Below, piece by piece: positions 19,976 through 28,884 of a stretch of DNA of 64,000 nt. Under the pieces are notes generated by a model. That model was given only the letters and a program-made list of their open reading frames with translations, did not search any database and had not been told where the DNA came from. Within the stretch, counting starts at the first letter, position 1. Each line of letters starts with the position of its first letter. Source of the stretch: Curtobacterium sp. MCSS17_008 (GTDB taxonomy: Bacteria > Actinomycetota > Actinomycetes > Actinomycetales > Microbacteriaceae); the NCBI RefSeq assembly GCF_003234185.1, contig NZ_QKSM01000001.1, positions 496,001 to 560,000 of the forward strand. The letters run 5' to 3'. A program made the position numbers and the translations under genes.

Positions 19976-22900
19976 ATGAGCACCGGCACCACGGACCCCC
20001 AGGCAGCACTCGCCCGCGGCCAGCACGCGCCCGCCCCGCGCACCCTCCTCGACGTCCTCGAGGCGACCGCGGCGGCCGCACCGGACGCCCTCGCGCTCGA
20101 GGACCCGGCGGGCACGATCGACTACGCATCGCTGCTGCGGCTCGTCCGGACGCAGGCCGACGACCTCGCCACGCGCGGCGTCCGACGCGGCGACCGGGTC
20201 GGCGTGCGCATCCCGTCCGGCGGGCGCGACCTGTACCTGGCGATCCTCGCGGTCCTCGCGGCCGGTGCCGCCTACGTCCCGGTCGACGCGGACGACCCGG
20301 GAGAACGCGCCGCCCTGGTCTTCGGCGAGGCCGGGGTCGTCGGCGTGGTCGGGGCCGGCGGTGTCCTGCGCACGAGTGGGGACCCGGACGCCGAGCCCGC
20401 TCCCGTCGTCGACCCGGACGCCCGCGCCGAGGCGCCGACGGTCGAGGACGACGCCTGGGTGATCTTCACGTCCGGGTCCACCGGCGTGCCCAAGGGCGTC
20501 GCCGTGACCCACCGCTCCGCGGCTGCCTTCGTCGACGCCGAAGCGCGGATGTTCCTGCAGGACGCCCCGATCGGCCCCGGGGACCGCGTGCTCGCCGGCC
20601 TGAGCGTCGCGTTCGACGCCTCGTGCGAGGAGATGTGGCTCGCCTGGGGCCACGGCGCGTGCCTGGTGCCCGCACCGCGGTCGCTGGTCCGCACCGGGGT
20701 CGACCTCGGTCCGTGGCTCATCGCGCACACGATCACCGTCGTGTCCACCGTGCCGACCCTCGCGGCGCTGTGGCCCGACGACGCCCTCGAGCAGGTCCGG
20801 CTCGTGATCTTCGGCGGCGAGGCGTGCCCACCCGAACTGGCCGCCCGCATCGCGTCGCGCGACCGGGAGCTCTGGAACACCTACGGTCCGACCGAGGCGA
20901 CCGTCGTCGCGTGCGGCGCCCTGATGGACGGCGGCCAGCCGGTGCGCATCGGGCTGCCGCTCGACGGGTGGGACCTGGCGGTCGTCGACGAGCAGGGTCG
21001 GCGGGTCGCACCGGGCGGGGTCGGCGAGCTCGTCATCGGCGGGGTCGGCCTCGGTCGGTACCTCGACCCGGCGAAGGACGCGGAGAAGTACGCGCCGTTC
21101 CCGGAGCTCGGCTGGGACCGGGCGTACCGGAGCGGCGACCTCGTCCGCTACGAGCCCGAGGGGCTCGTCTTCCAGGGCCGCGCCGACGACCAGGTGAAGC
21201 TCGGCGGCCGCCGGATCGAGCTCGGCGAGGTCGACGCGGCCCTGCAGGGGCTCGACGGTGTCGGCGGCGGCGCGGCCGTCGTGCAGCGCACCCCGGCCGG
21301 CAACCAGGTGCTCGTCGGGTACGTCGCCCCCGCGGCCGGCGCGACGATCGACACGGCCGCGGCGAACGCCCGCCTGCGCGAGGAACTGCCCGCCGCCCTC
21401 GTGCCGCTCCTCGCGGTGGTCGACTCCCTGCCCACCAGGACGTCCGGCAAGGTCGACCGCGCCGCACTCCCCTGGCCGCTGCCCGGCGCCACCGACGCCG
21501 CCCTGCTCCCCGACACCGTGGCGTGGATCGCCGAGCGCTGGTCGGCGATCCTCGGGGTTCCCGTGACGAGCGTCGACGACGACTTCTTCGCCCACGGCGG
21601 CGGGTCGTTGACCGCCGCGCAGCTCGTGTCCGCGATCCGCGAGCGCTTCCCGACGACGACCGTCGCCGACGTCTACGACCACCCGCGCATCGGTGCCCTG
21701 GCCGCAGCCCTGGACGACGCCGGACCCGCCGCTGCCGCGCGCCGATCCGTGCGCCCGGTCCCGCCGACGACCGGGCTCCTGCTCACCCTGCTCGGCCTGC
21801 CGGTCCAGGTGCTCCGCGGGCTGCGCGTGCTGACGTGGACGGCGCTCGTGGCGGCGGTCCTGCACGCGACGACCCTGCCGGTCGTGCCGGTCCTGCCGTG
21901 GTGGGCGCTCGTCGCCGCCCTGCTGCTCTTCGTCACACCGGTCGGCAAGATGACCGTGACCGTCCTGCTCGCGCGGCTCCTGCTCGTCGGCGTCCGTCCG
22001 GGCGACCACCCGCGGGGTGGCTCGGTGCACGTGCGCGTCTGGCTCGCCGAGCGCATCGCCGAGGCCGTCGACGGCCCCTCGACCGCCGGTGCACCGTGGA
22101 TCAGCTACTACGCACGGGCGCTCGGCGCCCGTGTCGGGCGCGACGTCGACCTGCACACCCTCCCGCCCGTCACGGGCATGCTCACCGTCGGCAAGCGCGC
22201 GTCGATCGAGCCCGAGGTCGACCTCGCCGGACACTGGGTCGACGGCGACCTGTTCCGGCTCGGGCACGTCGCGGTGGACGCCGACGCGGTGGTGCACAGC
22301 CGCTCCACCCTGCTGCCCGGCGCGCACGTCGGCGAGGGAGCCGAGATCGAGGCCGGCTCCGCCGTGGCCGGACGGGTGCCCGGCGGGGAGCGCTGGGCGG
22401 GTTCGCCTGCGGAACGCGTCGGCTCGGCGCGTCACGGCCGGGAGGCGCGTCCCCCCGCCCCACGCCGCTGGCTCGTCGCGTACGGGGTCGGTTCGGTCGT
22501 CGTCGCCGCTCTGCCGGTCGTGGGCGTCGCCGCGGGGCTCGCGGTCGCGGTCGCGCTGGTCGGTCCGGTGGGCACGATCGGCGAGGCCGTGCTGCGCGGG
22601 CTCGCGGCCGTGCCGCTCGCCACGCTCGTCGCGGGGCTCGTGTACGCCGCGCTCGTGGTCGCTGCCGTCCGGCTGCTCGCCCTCGGGCTGCACGAGGGGC
22701 GGCACCCCGTGCGATCCCGGTCCGGCTGGCAGGCCTGGTGCACCGAACGGGTGCTCGACGCTGCCCGGACCCTGCTCTTCCCGCTCTACGCGTCGCTCGT
22801 CACCCCGCTGTGGCTGCGCGTCCTCGGTGCGCGGGTCGGCCGGGACACCGAGATCTCCACCGTGCTGCTCATCCCCTCGCTCACGCAGATCGCGTCCGGT

Positions 22901-23923
22901 GCCTTCCTGGCGGACGACACGATGGTCGCGACGTACGAGCTGGGCGGCGGTTCCGTGCGCATCGGCCGGTCGAAGGTCGGTCGGCGCGCGTTCCTCGGCA
23001 ACTCCGGCATGACCGGCGCCGGGCGCTCGGTCCCCCGCGAGGCCCTGGTCGCGGTGCTCTCCGCCGTGCCGAAGAAGGCCAAGCGCGGGTCCTCCTGGCT
23101 CGGGTCGCCCCCGGTCCGGCTGCGCCGTGCCGCCACCGAGTTCGACGAGGAGCGCACGTTCCGGCCGCCGCGCAGGCTCAAGGTCGCCCGCGCCTGCTGG
23201 GAGGTGCTGCGCCTGGTCGCACCGATGGTGTCGGCAGCCATCGCCTTCGGGGTCGCCGGGGCCCTGCTCGCACTGTGGTCCGCCGTGGGCATCGGCTGGA
23301 CCGTGCTCCTCGCCGGCCCCGTCCTCATCGCCGCGGGAGCCGTAGCCGCCGCCGTCTCCACCGTCGCGAAGTGGGTCTTCGTCGGCCGCATCCACGCCCG
23401 CGAGCACCCGCTGTGGTCGTCCTTCGTGTGGCGCAACGAGGTGCAGGACACCTTCGTCGAGACCGTCGCACGGCCGTGGTTCGCCGAGCAGGCGACCGGC
23501 ACACCGGCACTGGCCGCCTGGCTCAGGAGCCTCGGCGCCCGGATCGGCCGCGGCACGTGGATCGAGACGTACTGGCTGCCGGAGGCGGACCTCGTCTCCA
23601 TCGGCGACGGTGCGGCGGTGGCCCGCGGGACCGTGGTGCAGACGCACCTGTTCCACGACCGGGTGATGCAGCTCGACACCGTCCTGCTCGACGACGGCGC
23701 CACGCTGGGGCCGCACAGCGTCGCCCTGCCCGCCGCGGGGATCGGTGCCGGCGCGACCGTGGGGCCGGCGTCCCTGGTGATGCGCGGCGAGCAGGTGCCC
23801 GGCGGGACGCAGTGGGCGGGCAACCCGATCGCGCCGTGGCCCTCCGCCCCGCCCGTCCCGGTCGCGGAGCGCACCGTCGCGGCCGACGAGGACGTCCCCG
23901 TGGCAGACTCGACGACACCGTGA
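19976..23923 (+). CDS. Pls/PosA-family membrane peptide synthetase (epsilon-poly-L-lysine synthetase-like)
   Basis: Single-module amino-acid polymer synthetase of 1315 residues. Order: adenylation domain about 25-500 (A3 IFTSGSTGVPKG, A5 NTYGPTEAT, A7 YRSGDLVRY, A10 Lys K492), thiolation domain about 510-580 with phosphopantetheine Ser S544 in HGGGSLTAA, then six hydrophobic segments flanking three soluble domains with left-handed-helix-like repeats. No condensation or thioesterase domain is present. This is the layout and nearly the length of Streptomyces albulus Pls (about 1319 residues), in which the C-terminal domains join lysines iteratively. Hand alignment gives the specificity residues D214 A215 E218 S257 I278 G280 T302 V310 V311 K492, close to the known lysine code DAESIGSVCK. 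Product is inferred, not shown. The stop overlaps the next gene as GTGA. Confidence 0.88.
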   Translation: MSTGTTDPQAALARGQHAPAPRTLLDVLEATAAAAPDALALEDPAGTIDYASLLRLVRTQADDLATRGVRRGDRVGVRIPSGGRDLYLAILAVLAAGAAYVPVDADDPGERAALVFGEAGVVGVVGAGGVLRTSGDPDAEPAPVVDPDARAEAPTVEDDAWVIFTSGSTGVPKGVAVTHRSAAAFVDAEARMFLQDAPIGPGDRVLAGLSVAFDASCEEMWLAWGHGACLVPAPRSLVRTGVDLGPWLIAHTITVVSTVPTLAALWPDDALEQVRLVIFGGEACPPELAARIASRDRELWNTYGPTEATVVACGALMDGGQPVRIGLPLDGWDLAVVDEQGRRVAPGGVGELVIGGVGLGRYLDPAKDAEKYAPFPELGWDRAYRSGDLVRYEPEGLVFQGRADDQVKLGGRRIELGEVDAALQGLDGVGGGAAVVQRTPAGNQVLVGYVAPAAGATIDTAAANARLREELPAALVPLLAVVDSLPTRTSGKVDRAALPWPLPGATDAALLPDTVAWIAERWSAILGVPVTSVDDDFFAHGGGSLTAAQLVSAIRERFPTTTVADVYDHPRIGALAAALDDAGPAAAARRSVRPVPPTTGLLLTLLGLPVQVLRGLRVLTWTALVAAVLHATTLPVVPVLPWWALVAALLLFVTPVGKMTVTVLLARLLLVGVRPGDHPRGGSVHVRVWLAERIAEAVDGPSTAGAPWISYYARALGARVGRDVDLHTLPPVTGMLTVGKRASIEPEVDLAGHWVDGDLFRLGHVAVDADAVVHSRSTLLPGAHVGEGAEIEAGSAVAGRVPGGERWAGSPAERVGSARHGREARPPAPRRWLVAYGVGSVVVAALPVVGVAAGLAVAVALVGPVGTIGEAVLRGLAAVPLATLVAGLVYAALVVAAVRLLALGLHEGRHPVRSRSGWQAWCTERVLDAARTLLFPLYASLVTPLWLRVLGARVGRDTEISTVLLIPSLTQIASGAFLADDTMVATYELGGGSVRIGRSKVGRRAFLGNSGMTGAGRSVPREALVAVLSAVPKKAKRGSSWLGSPPVRLRRAATEFDEERTFRPPRRLKVARACWEVLRLVAPMVSAAIAFGVAGALLALWSAVGIGWTVLLAGPVLIAAGAVAAAVSTVAKWVFVGRIHAREHPLWSSFVWRNEVQDTFVETVARPWFAEQATGTPALAAWLRSLGARIGRGTWIETYWLPEADLVSIGDGAAVARGTVVQTHLFHDRVMQLDTVLLDDGATLGPHSVALPAAGIGAGATVGPASLVMRGEQVPGGTQWAGNPIAPWPSAPPVPVAERTVAADEDVPVADSTTP

Positions 23924-25272
23924 AGCCGAACCTCGACGCCGACCCCTACACCCCGCACAGCGGCGACCGGCGGTGGAGCGCGCTGCACTACGACCTCCGC
24001 CTCGGCTACCGCGTCGCCACGAACCGGCTCGACGCCACCGCGACCGTGACCGGCCGCGCGGTGGGGCCCCTCGACCGGATCGTGCTCGACCTGCACGGCC
24101 TGCGGGTCGACTGCGTCGACGTCGACGGCGCCCGCGCGGCGAAGGTGTCGACCTCGACGCACAAGCTGACGGTCACACCGGCCGCGCCCGTCGCCGCCGG
24201 TGCCGAGTTCACCGTGCACGTGCGCTACCGCGGGGCTCCGCACCCCCTGCGCAGCCCCTGGGGACAGATCGGGTGGGAGGAACTGACCGACGGCGTCATC
24301 GTGGCAGCGCAGCCCACCGGCGCTCCGTCGTGGTTCCCCTGCAACGACCGGCCCGACGACAAGGCCACCTACCGGTTCGAGATCACCGCCGAGTCCGACT
24401 ACGACGTCGTGGCGAACGGCGACCTGCTCGGGCGCGGACGAGCACGGGCGGGGACGGCCTGGACCTACGCGGTCACCGAGCCGATGGCGACGTACCTGGC
24501 GACGGTGCAGATCGGGCGGTACCGCACCACGACGCTGCGCCGCTCCCCCGGGTCCGCGAGCCGCGGGGGCCTCCCCACCGTGACCGTGCACCACCCGGCC
24601 GACCTGACCGCCGCCGTGCGGACGGACTTCGGCCGGGTGCCGGACATGCTCGCCCTGTACGCGGACGTCTTCGGGCCGTACCCGTTCTCGTCGTACGGGG
24701 TCGTCGTGACGGACGACGAGCTCGAGATCCCGCTCGAGGCCCACGGCCTGGCCGTCTTCGGGCGGAACCACGTCGACGGCGAGCACGGCACCGACCGGCT
24801 GATCGCGCACGAACTCGCGCACCAGTGGTGGGGGAACTCGGTGACCGCGGCGCGCTGGCGCGACATCTGGCTGCACGAGGGCTTCGCCTGCTACGCCGAG
24901 TGGCTCTGGTCGGAGCACCGCGGCGGGGACACGGCTGACACGCTCGCCGAGCACCACCGACAGGGTCTGCTCGCCGGGCCGCAGGACCTCGTGGTCGCCG
25001 ACCCAGGAGCCGCCGACATGTTCGACGACCGGGTGTACAAGCGCGGCGCCCTCGCCCTGCACGCCGTGCGTCGGACCTTCGGCGACGCGGCGTTCACGAG
25101 CGGGCTCCGCACGATCACGGCCGAGCACCGGCACGGTTCCGTCGCGGCGGCGGACGTGCACGAGGCGTTCGCGAGCGCAGCCGGGGTCCCCGTGCTCGCC
25201 GTGCGGCAGGTCACGGGGCCGTGGATCGACGAACCCGGCGTACCCGCGCTCCCCGCCGACGGCGCGGGCTAG
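23920..25272 (+). CDS. M1-family zinc metallopeptidase
   Basis: A 450-residue gluzincin aminopeptidase. The zinc site is HELAHQWWGNS, with H297, E298 and H301, and the third ligand E320 in WLHEGFACYAEW. The classic exopeptidase loop GxMEN is replaced by PLEAHGLA, as in shorter bacterial M1 proteins, and the C-terminal helical domain is missing. No signal peptide is seen, so it should be cytoplasmic. Its GTG overlaps the synthetase stop by 4 nt. Zn-dependent aminopeptidases are known to degrade poly-lysine in producers, so trimming of the polymer or self-protection is a reasonable inference. Confidence 0.88.
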   Translation: MKPNLDADPYTPHSGDRRWSALHYDLRLGYRVATNRLDATATVTGRAVGPLDRIVLDLHGLRVDCVDVDGARAAKVSTSTHKLTVTPAAPVAAGAEFTVHVRYRGAPHPLRSPWGQIGWEELTDGVIVAAQPTGAPSWFPCNDRPDDKATYRFEITAESDYDVVANGDLLGRGRARAGTAWTYAVTEPMATYLATVQIGRYRTTTLRRSPGSASRGGLPTVTVHHPADLTAAVRTDFGRVPDMLALYADVFGPYPFSSYGVVVTDDELEIPLEAHGLAVFGRNHVDGEHGTDRLIAHELAHQWWGNSVTAARWRDIWLHEGFACYAEWLWSEHRGGDTADTLAEHHRQGLLAGPQDLVVADPGAADMFDDRVYKRGALALHAVRRTFGDAAFTSGLRTITAEHRHGSVAAADVHEAFASAAGVPVLAVRQVTGPWIDEPGVPALPADGAG

Positions 25273-25553
25273 GACCGGGCGGCTCCGACCCGGCTGTCCC
25301 CGGTGACCGCGGTCGGGTGCACCTCGGCCCACAGGGCGTCGAGGGATAGCCCGACGACCCCCGCGACCGCGGCGATCGTCGCGAAGGACGGCGTGGCGAT
25401 CCTGCCGGTCTCGATCTTCCGCAGGGTCTCCGGTGAGACACCCGCCGCGATGGCGACCTCGAGCATCGAGCGGTCGCCGCGAGCACGACGCAGCAGCGCG
25501 CCGAGTCGACGACCGCGTTCGAGCTCGTCCGGGCTGAGCGGGAGACGGACCAT
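25269..25553 (-). CDS. XRE-family helix-turn-helix regulator
   Basis: A 94-residue single-domain DNA-binding protein. The helix-turn-helix spans about residues 28-60 (MLEVAIAAGVSPETLRKIE, then TPSFATIAAVAGV). No second domain is present. It is divergent from the methionine aminopeptidase gene across 46 bp with an inverted repeat, and its 3' end overlaps the M1 gene by 4 nt in convergent orientation. Control of itself and the divergent gene is likely. Confidence 0.85.
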   Translation of the reverse strand: MVRLPLSPDELERGRRLGALLRRARGDRSMLEVAIAAGVSPETLRKIETGRIATPSFATIAAVAGVVGLSLDALWAEVHPTAVTGDSRVGAARS

Positions 25554-25566
25554 GGACCCGATGCTA

Positions 25567-25590
25567 GTACCGGCCGGACAATACCGGTAC
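25567..25590. promoter_or_regulatory. Inverted-repeat operator between the XRE and MetAP genes
   Basis: Perfect 7-bp arms GTACCGG (25567-25573) and CCGGTAC (25584-25590), centres 17 bp apart. The right arm overlaps the MetAP -10 box TACGAT (25588-25593), so binding there would block transcription. The XRE protein is the obvious candidate. Confidence 0.5.
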
Positions 25591-25593
25591 GAT
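25588..25593 (+). promoter_or_regulatory. -10 box of the MetAP gene (leaderless)
   Basis: TACGAT, 6 nt before the GTG at 25600, no ribosome-binding site. Confidence 0.55.
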
Positions 25594-25599
25594 CATCCC

Positions 25600-26370
25600 G
25601 TGATCGAGATCCTCTCCCCCACCGAGGTCGACCGCGCACGCCGGACCGGTGCGCTCGTCGGCACCATCCTGCAGACGCTCCGCGAACGCACGGCCGTCGG
25701 CACGAACCTGTTGGACATCGACCGGTGGGCGCGGTCCATGATCGAGGACGCCGGCGCCGGGTCCTGCTACGTCGACTACGCGCCGTCGTTCGGTCGTGGC
25801 CCGTTCGGCCACCACGTCTGCACCGCGGTGAACGACGCCGTGCTGCACGGCCTCCCGCACGACCGCGTGCTCGACGACGGGGACCTGCTCACCCTCGACC
25901 TCGCCGTGACGCTCGACGGCGTCGCGGCGGACGCCGCGATCAGCTTCGTCGTCGGCACGGCCGACCCGGCCGACACGGCCCTGATCGAGGCCACCGAGCG
26001 CGCCCTGGACGCGGGCATCGCCGCCGCTCGTCCGGGAGCCCGCACCGGGGACCTGTCGCACGCGATCGGCGGCGTGCTCAGCGCCGCGGGGTACCGGGTG
26101 AACACGGAGTTCGGCGGACACGGCATCGGGTCGACGATGCACCAGGACCCGCACGTGGCGAACACCGGTCGGCCGGGGCGGGGCTACACCCTGCGGCCGG
26201 GGCTGCTGCTCGCACTCGAGCCCTGGGTCATGGCGGACACCGACGAACTCGTCACCGACCCGGACGGATGGACGCTCCGCAGCGCCACGGGATCGCGCAC
26301 GGCACACACGGAGCACACGATCGCGATCACCGAGGACGGAGCCGACGTGCTCACCCGCCCGGTGCGCTGA
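25600..26370 (+). CDS. Type I methionine aminopeptidase (probable extra copy)
   Basis: Removes N-terminal Met from new proteins. A 256-residue M24 enzyme with every metal ligand of the family: Asp in LTLDLAVTLDG and in VAADAAISF, His in GHGIGSTMHQ, Glu in LALEPWVM and Glu in HTEHTIAI; the substrate-binding His is in DAVLHGLP. The housekeeping copy in actinobacteria lies near secY, so this is likely an accessory MetAP under XRE control. The GTG start follows a -10 box by 6 nt. Confidence 0.92.
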   Translation: MIEILSPTEVDRARRTGALVGTILQTLRERTAVGTNLLDIDRWARSMIEDAGAGSCYVDYAPSFGRGPFGHHVCTAVNDAVLHGLPHDRVLDDGDLLTLDLAVTLDGVAADAAISFVVGTADPADTALIEATERALDAGIAAARPGARTGDLSHAIGGVLSAAGYRVNTEFGGHGIGSTMHQDPHVANTGRPGRGYTLRPGLLLALEPWVMADTDELVTDPDGWTLRSATGSRTAHTEHTIAITEDGADVLTRPVR

Positions 26371-26464
26371 CCCGGTCCTCGACCACGACGGGGAGCCCTC
26401 CGGCCGCGAGCACAGCGGGGCCGGCGCCCCCCGACCGACCCGCGGTCCGTCGGCTCCCTCGGTG

Positions 26465-26668
26465 TCAGGCGTGCGTGAGGGCGATGAGCGCGACGTTCAT
26501 CGTGCTGTAGGCCCCCTCGGACCGCGTGGCCTGCCGGACCCGCCCACGGAGGACCTCGTACCGGCCGTCCTGCTCTCGGACGAACCCGATGACGCCGCTC
26601 GCCGGCGTCGAGACGCGGTGGTACCCGTCCTCCAGTGGGACGACCTCTGTGCTCGTCGTACGCTCCAT
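26465..26668 (-). CDS. Small protein of unknown function
   Basis: A 67-residue soluble protein with no recognised domain. It reads as several short beta-strands (GYHRVST, GVIGFVRE, RYEVLRGRV) and a hydrophobic end STMNVALIALTHA. Support for a real gene: ATG with a strong AAGGGGAG ribosome-binding site 4 nt upstream, and a 17-bp palindrome in its promoter region. Convergent with the MetAP gene. Confidence 0.65.
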   Translation of the reverse strand: MERTTSTEVVPLEDGYHRVSTPASGVIGFVREQDGRYEVLRGRVRQATRSEGAYSTMNVALIALTHA

Positions 26669-26710
26669 CGCTCTCCCCTTCCGTTCGTCGTCGAACGATG
26701 ACCACCACCA

Positions 26711-26727
26711 TACCCCGGTTCGGGGTA
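26711..26727. promoter_or_regulatory. Palindromic operator TACCCCGGTTCGGGGTA
   Basis: Perfect 7-bp arms with a 3-bp spacer, 43 bp upstream of the 67-residue gene and 143 bp upstream of the TPM gene. Likely a repressor site for the minus-strand gene. Confidence 0.45.
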
Positions 26728-26869
26728 CAAGTCCGTCAGACGACGCCCGTCGCCTGGGGTTCTTCACGTATCCACCCGCTCTGTGCGTGGTCTGGATAGC
26801 ATCTCCACGAGGGTGCCCGTCCGGGTGCCGTGGGGCATCGTGAGGGCTCCCTCGACGGATGGAGGACGG

Positions 26870-28831
26870 ATGCGAGCGGTCCACGACGGATCGAGCACGG
26901 ACGACCGGGTGGCCCGTCGGGTGCTCCGACGGCCACGGCGGCGGACGCGTCCCTCCCCCGACGGCCGCGGTGCCCGACTCGCCGGTCGCTCCGCCGCGCT
27001 GCTCCTCGCCGCCGGGTTGGTGCTCGCCCCGGCCACGGGCGCACGTGCGACCGATCCGGTCGACCTCGGTGGCGCGTACGTCGTCGACGAGGCCGGGGCG
27101 CTCACGAGCAGCCAGCGGAGCGAGGTCGAGCGGGCGGTCCAGGACCTCTACGACGAGACGCAGACGCAGCTCTTCGTCGTGTACGTGCCCACCTTCACCA
27201 ACCCCAGCGACCACACCGCGTGGGGCGACGCGCTCATGGAGCGCAACCAGATCGACGCGGACAGCATCGTGCTCTCCGTCGCGGTCGACGACCGGGTCGC
27301 CGACATCCAGCAGACGAACGAGACCACGCTGTCGAGCAGCGACGTCGAGTCGGCCTACCAGCAGGACGCGGTGCCGCAGCTCCGGAACGGCGACTGGGCC
27401 GGCGCCGCGGTCGCGTTCGCTGACGGCCTCGTCGACACCCAGGCACCGCCGAACCTCACGTGGCTGTGGGTGCTGCTCCTCGTGGTCGTCGTCGGGCTCG
27501 TGGTCGTCGTGCTCGTCGTCCGCACGCGCAACAAGCGCAGGACGGCCGAGGCCACCCGGGCGCAGGAGGCCTCGTTGGCGGGGCTCGAACGCAGGGCCGG
27601 CGCAGCCCTCGTCACCATCGACGACGAGCTCCGGACCGCTGAGCAGGAGGTCGGGTTCGCCACCGCCCAGTTCGGTGAGGACGCCGCGAGGCCCTTCGCC
27701 GAGGCCGTGGCCGCCGCCAAGAAGAACGTGCGCCAGGCGTTCTCGTACCAGCAGCAGCTCGACGACGAGGTCCCGGACAGCCCGCAGCAGCGTGCGCAGT
27801 GGGCGAACCAGATCATCGCCATCTGCGAGCAGGCGCACGCGGCCATCGACCAGCAGACCGAGGCGTTCGACCGCCTGCGCTCGCTCGAGGACGGCGTCGA
27901 GGACGCCGCGGCCGCGCTCGCGTCCGCTGTCGCCGCAGCGCCGATCGAGCTCGACGCCGCCCGTCGTTCCGTCGAGCGCGTCCGCGGGACCTACGGCGGG
28001 CGGACGCTCGCGACGGTCGCCGACAACGTCGACCAGGCGGAGCGGGTGCTCGGCTACGCGACCGAGCGGTCACAGGCCGCCACCGCGGCGATCGCCGCCG
28101 GCGACAAGGGCGAGGCGGTCATCGCGGTGCGCGACGCCCAGCACGCGCTCGCCCAGGTCCAGCAGCTCACCGCGAGTGCGACCGGCGCGGAGCGGGCGTT
28201 CTCCGAGGCCGCGGCCCGGGCCGGAGCGATGCGCGTCGACATCGAGGGCGACGTCGCCGCAGCGCGGACCATGCGCTCGGGCGATCCCGCCCTCGCCTCG
28301 GCCGTCACCCGGGCGGAGGCCGTCCTGCGACAGGGCGTCGACCCGCGTGACCCGATCGCCGCGGTCGATGCGCTCACCGGGGCGAACACCGACATCGACG
28401 CAGCCCTCGCCGCCGCCCGCGGCGCCCAGGAACAGCAGCAGCGTGCTCGACGGGCCCTCGACGCCGCGCTGCGGGACGCCCGTGCGCGCATCAGCCAGGC
28501 ACGGGACTTCATCTCGCTCCGCCGAGGTGCCGTCGGCCCGACCGCCAGGACCCGGTTGTCGGAGGCCGAGCGCGCTCTCGACGACGCAGTCGACCTCGCC
28601 ACGAGCGACCCGGCCCGCGCGGTACAGGCCGCGCGGTCCGCCGAGCAGTACGCCGCAGCCGCGATGGACGCGGCGAACGACGACATGGGCGGGTGGCCCG
28701 GTCAGGGCGGCGGCGGGAACGGCGCACAGCTCGGTGGCCTGGTGACCGGTCTCGTGCTGGGCGGTCTGCTCGGCGGCCGCGGTGGCAGCTTCGGCGGCGG
28801 GGGCGGCTTCTCCGGCGGCGGCCGGTTCTGA
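26870..28831 (+). CDS. TPM-domain membrane protein with long helical region
   Basis: A 653-residue envelope protein. Order: Arg-rich N-terminus and signal sequence (to about 58, ending ATGARA), exported TPM domain (about 62-195, starting VVDEAGALTSSQRSEVE), one membrane helix (about 203-222), then about 400 residues of Ala/Arg/Glu/Gln-rich helices and a Gly-rich tail GGGGGFSGGG. TPM proteins act in thylakoid repair or envelope stress. PspA follows 53 nt later, which suggests a joint membrane-maintenance role. ATG 26870 has GGAGG just upstream. Confidence 0.85.
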   Translation: MRAVHDGSSTDDRVARRVLRRPRRRTRPSPDGRGARLAGRSAALLLAAGLVLAPATGARATDPVDLGGAYVVDEAGALTSSQRSEVERAVQDLYDETQTQLFVVYVPTFTNPSDHTAWGDALMERNQIDADSIVLSVAVDDRVADIQQTNETTLSSSDVESAYQQDAVPQLRNGDWAGAAVAFADGLVDTQAPPNLTWLWVLLLVVVVGLVVVVLVVRTRNKRRTAEATRAQEASLAGLERRAGAALVTIDDELRTAEQEVGFATAQFGEDAARPFAEAVAAAKKNVRQAFSYQQQLDDEVPDSPQQRAQWANQIIAICEQAHAAIDQQTEAFDRLRSLEDGVEDAAAALASAVAAAPIELDAARRSVERVRGTYGGRTLATVADNVDQAERVLGYATERSQAATAAIAAGDKGEAVIAVRDAQHALAQVQQLTASATGAERAFSEAAARAGAMRVDIEGDVAAARTMRSGDPALASAVTRAEAVLRQGVDPRDPIAAVDALTGANTDIDAALAAARGAQEQQQRARRALDAALRDARARISQARDFISLRRGAVGPTARTRLSEAERALDDAVDLATSDPARAVQAARSAEQYAAAAMDAANDDMGGWPGQGGGGNGAQLGGLVTGLVLGGLLGGRGGSFGGGGGFSGGGRF

Positions 28832-28884
28832 CCGACGACACAGACCAGCAGCAGGACGACAGACCTTCCACGAAAGGGAAAGCA

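Noticed and set aside
19958-23716. 1252-residue open frame on the minus strand
   Set aside because: Antisense to the Pls-like gene, whose domains and motifs are unmistakable.
19976-23923. Multi-module NRPS cluster
   Set aside because: Only one A and one T domain, no condensation or thioesterase domain, and no tailoring genes nearby apart from the peptidase.
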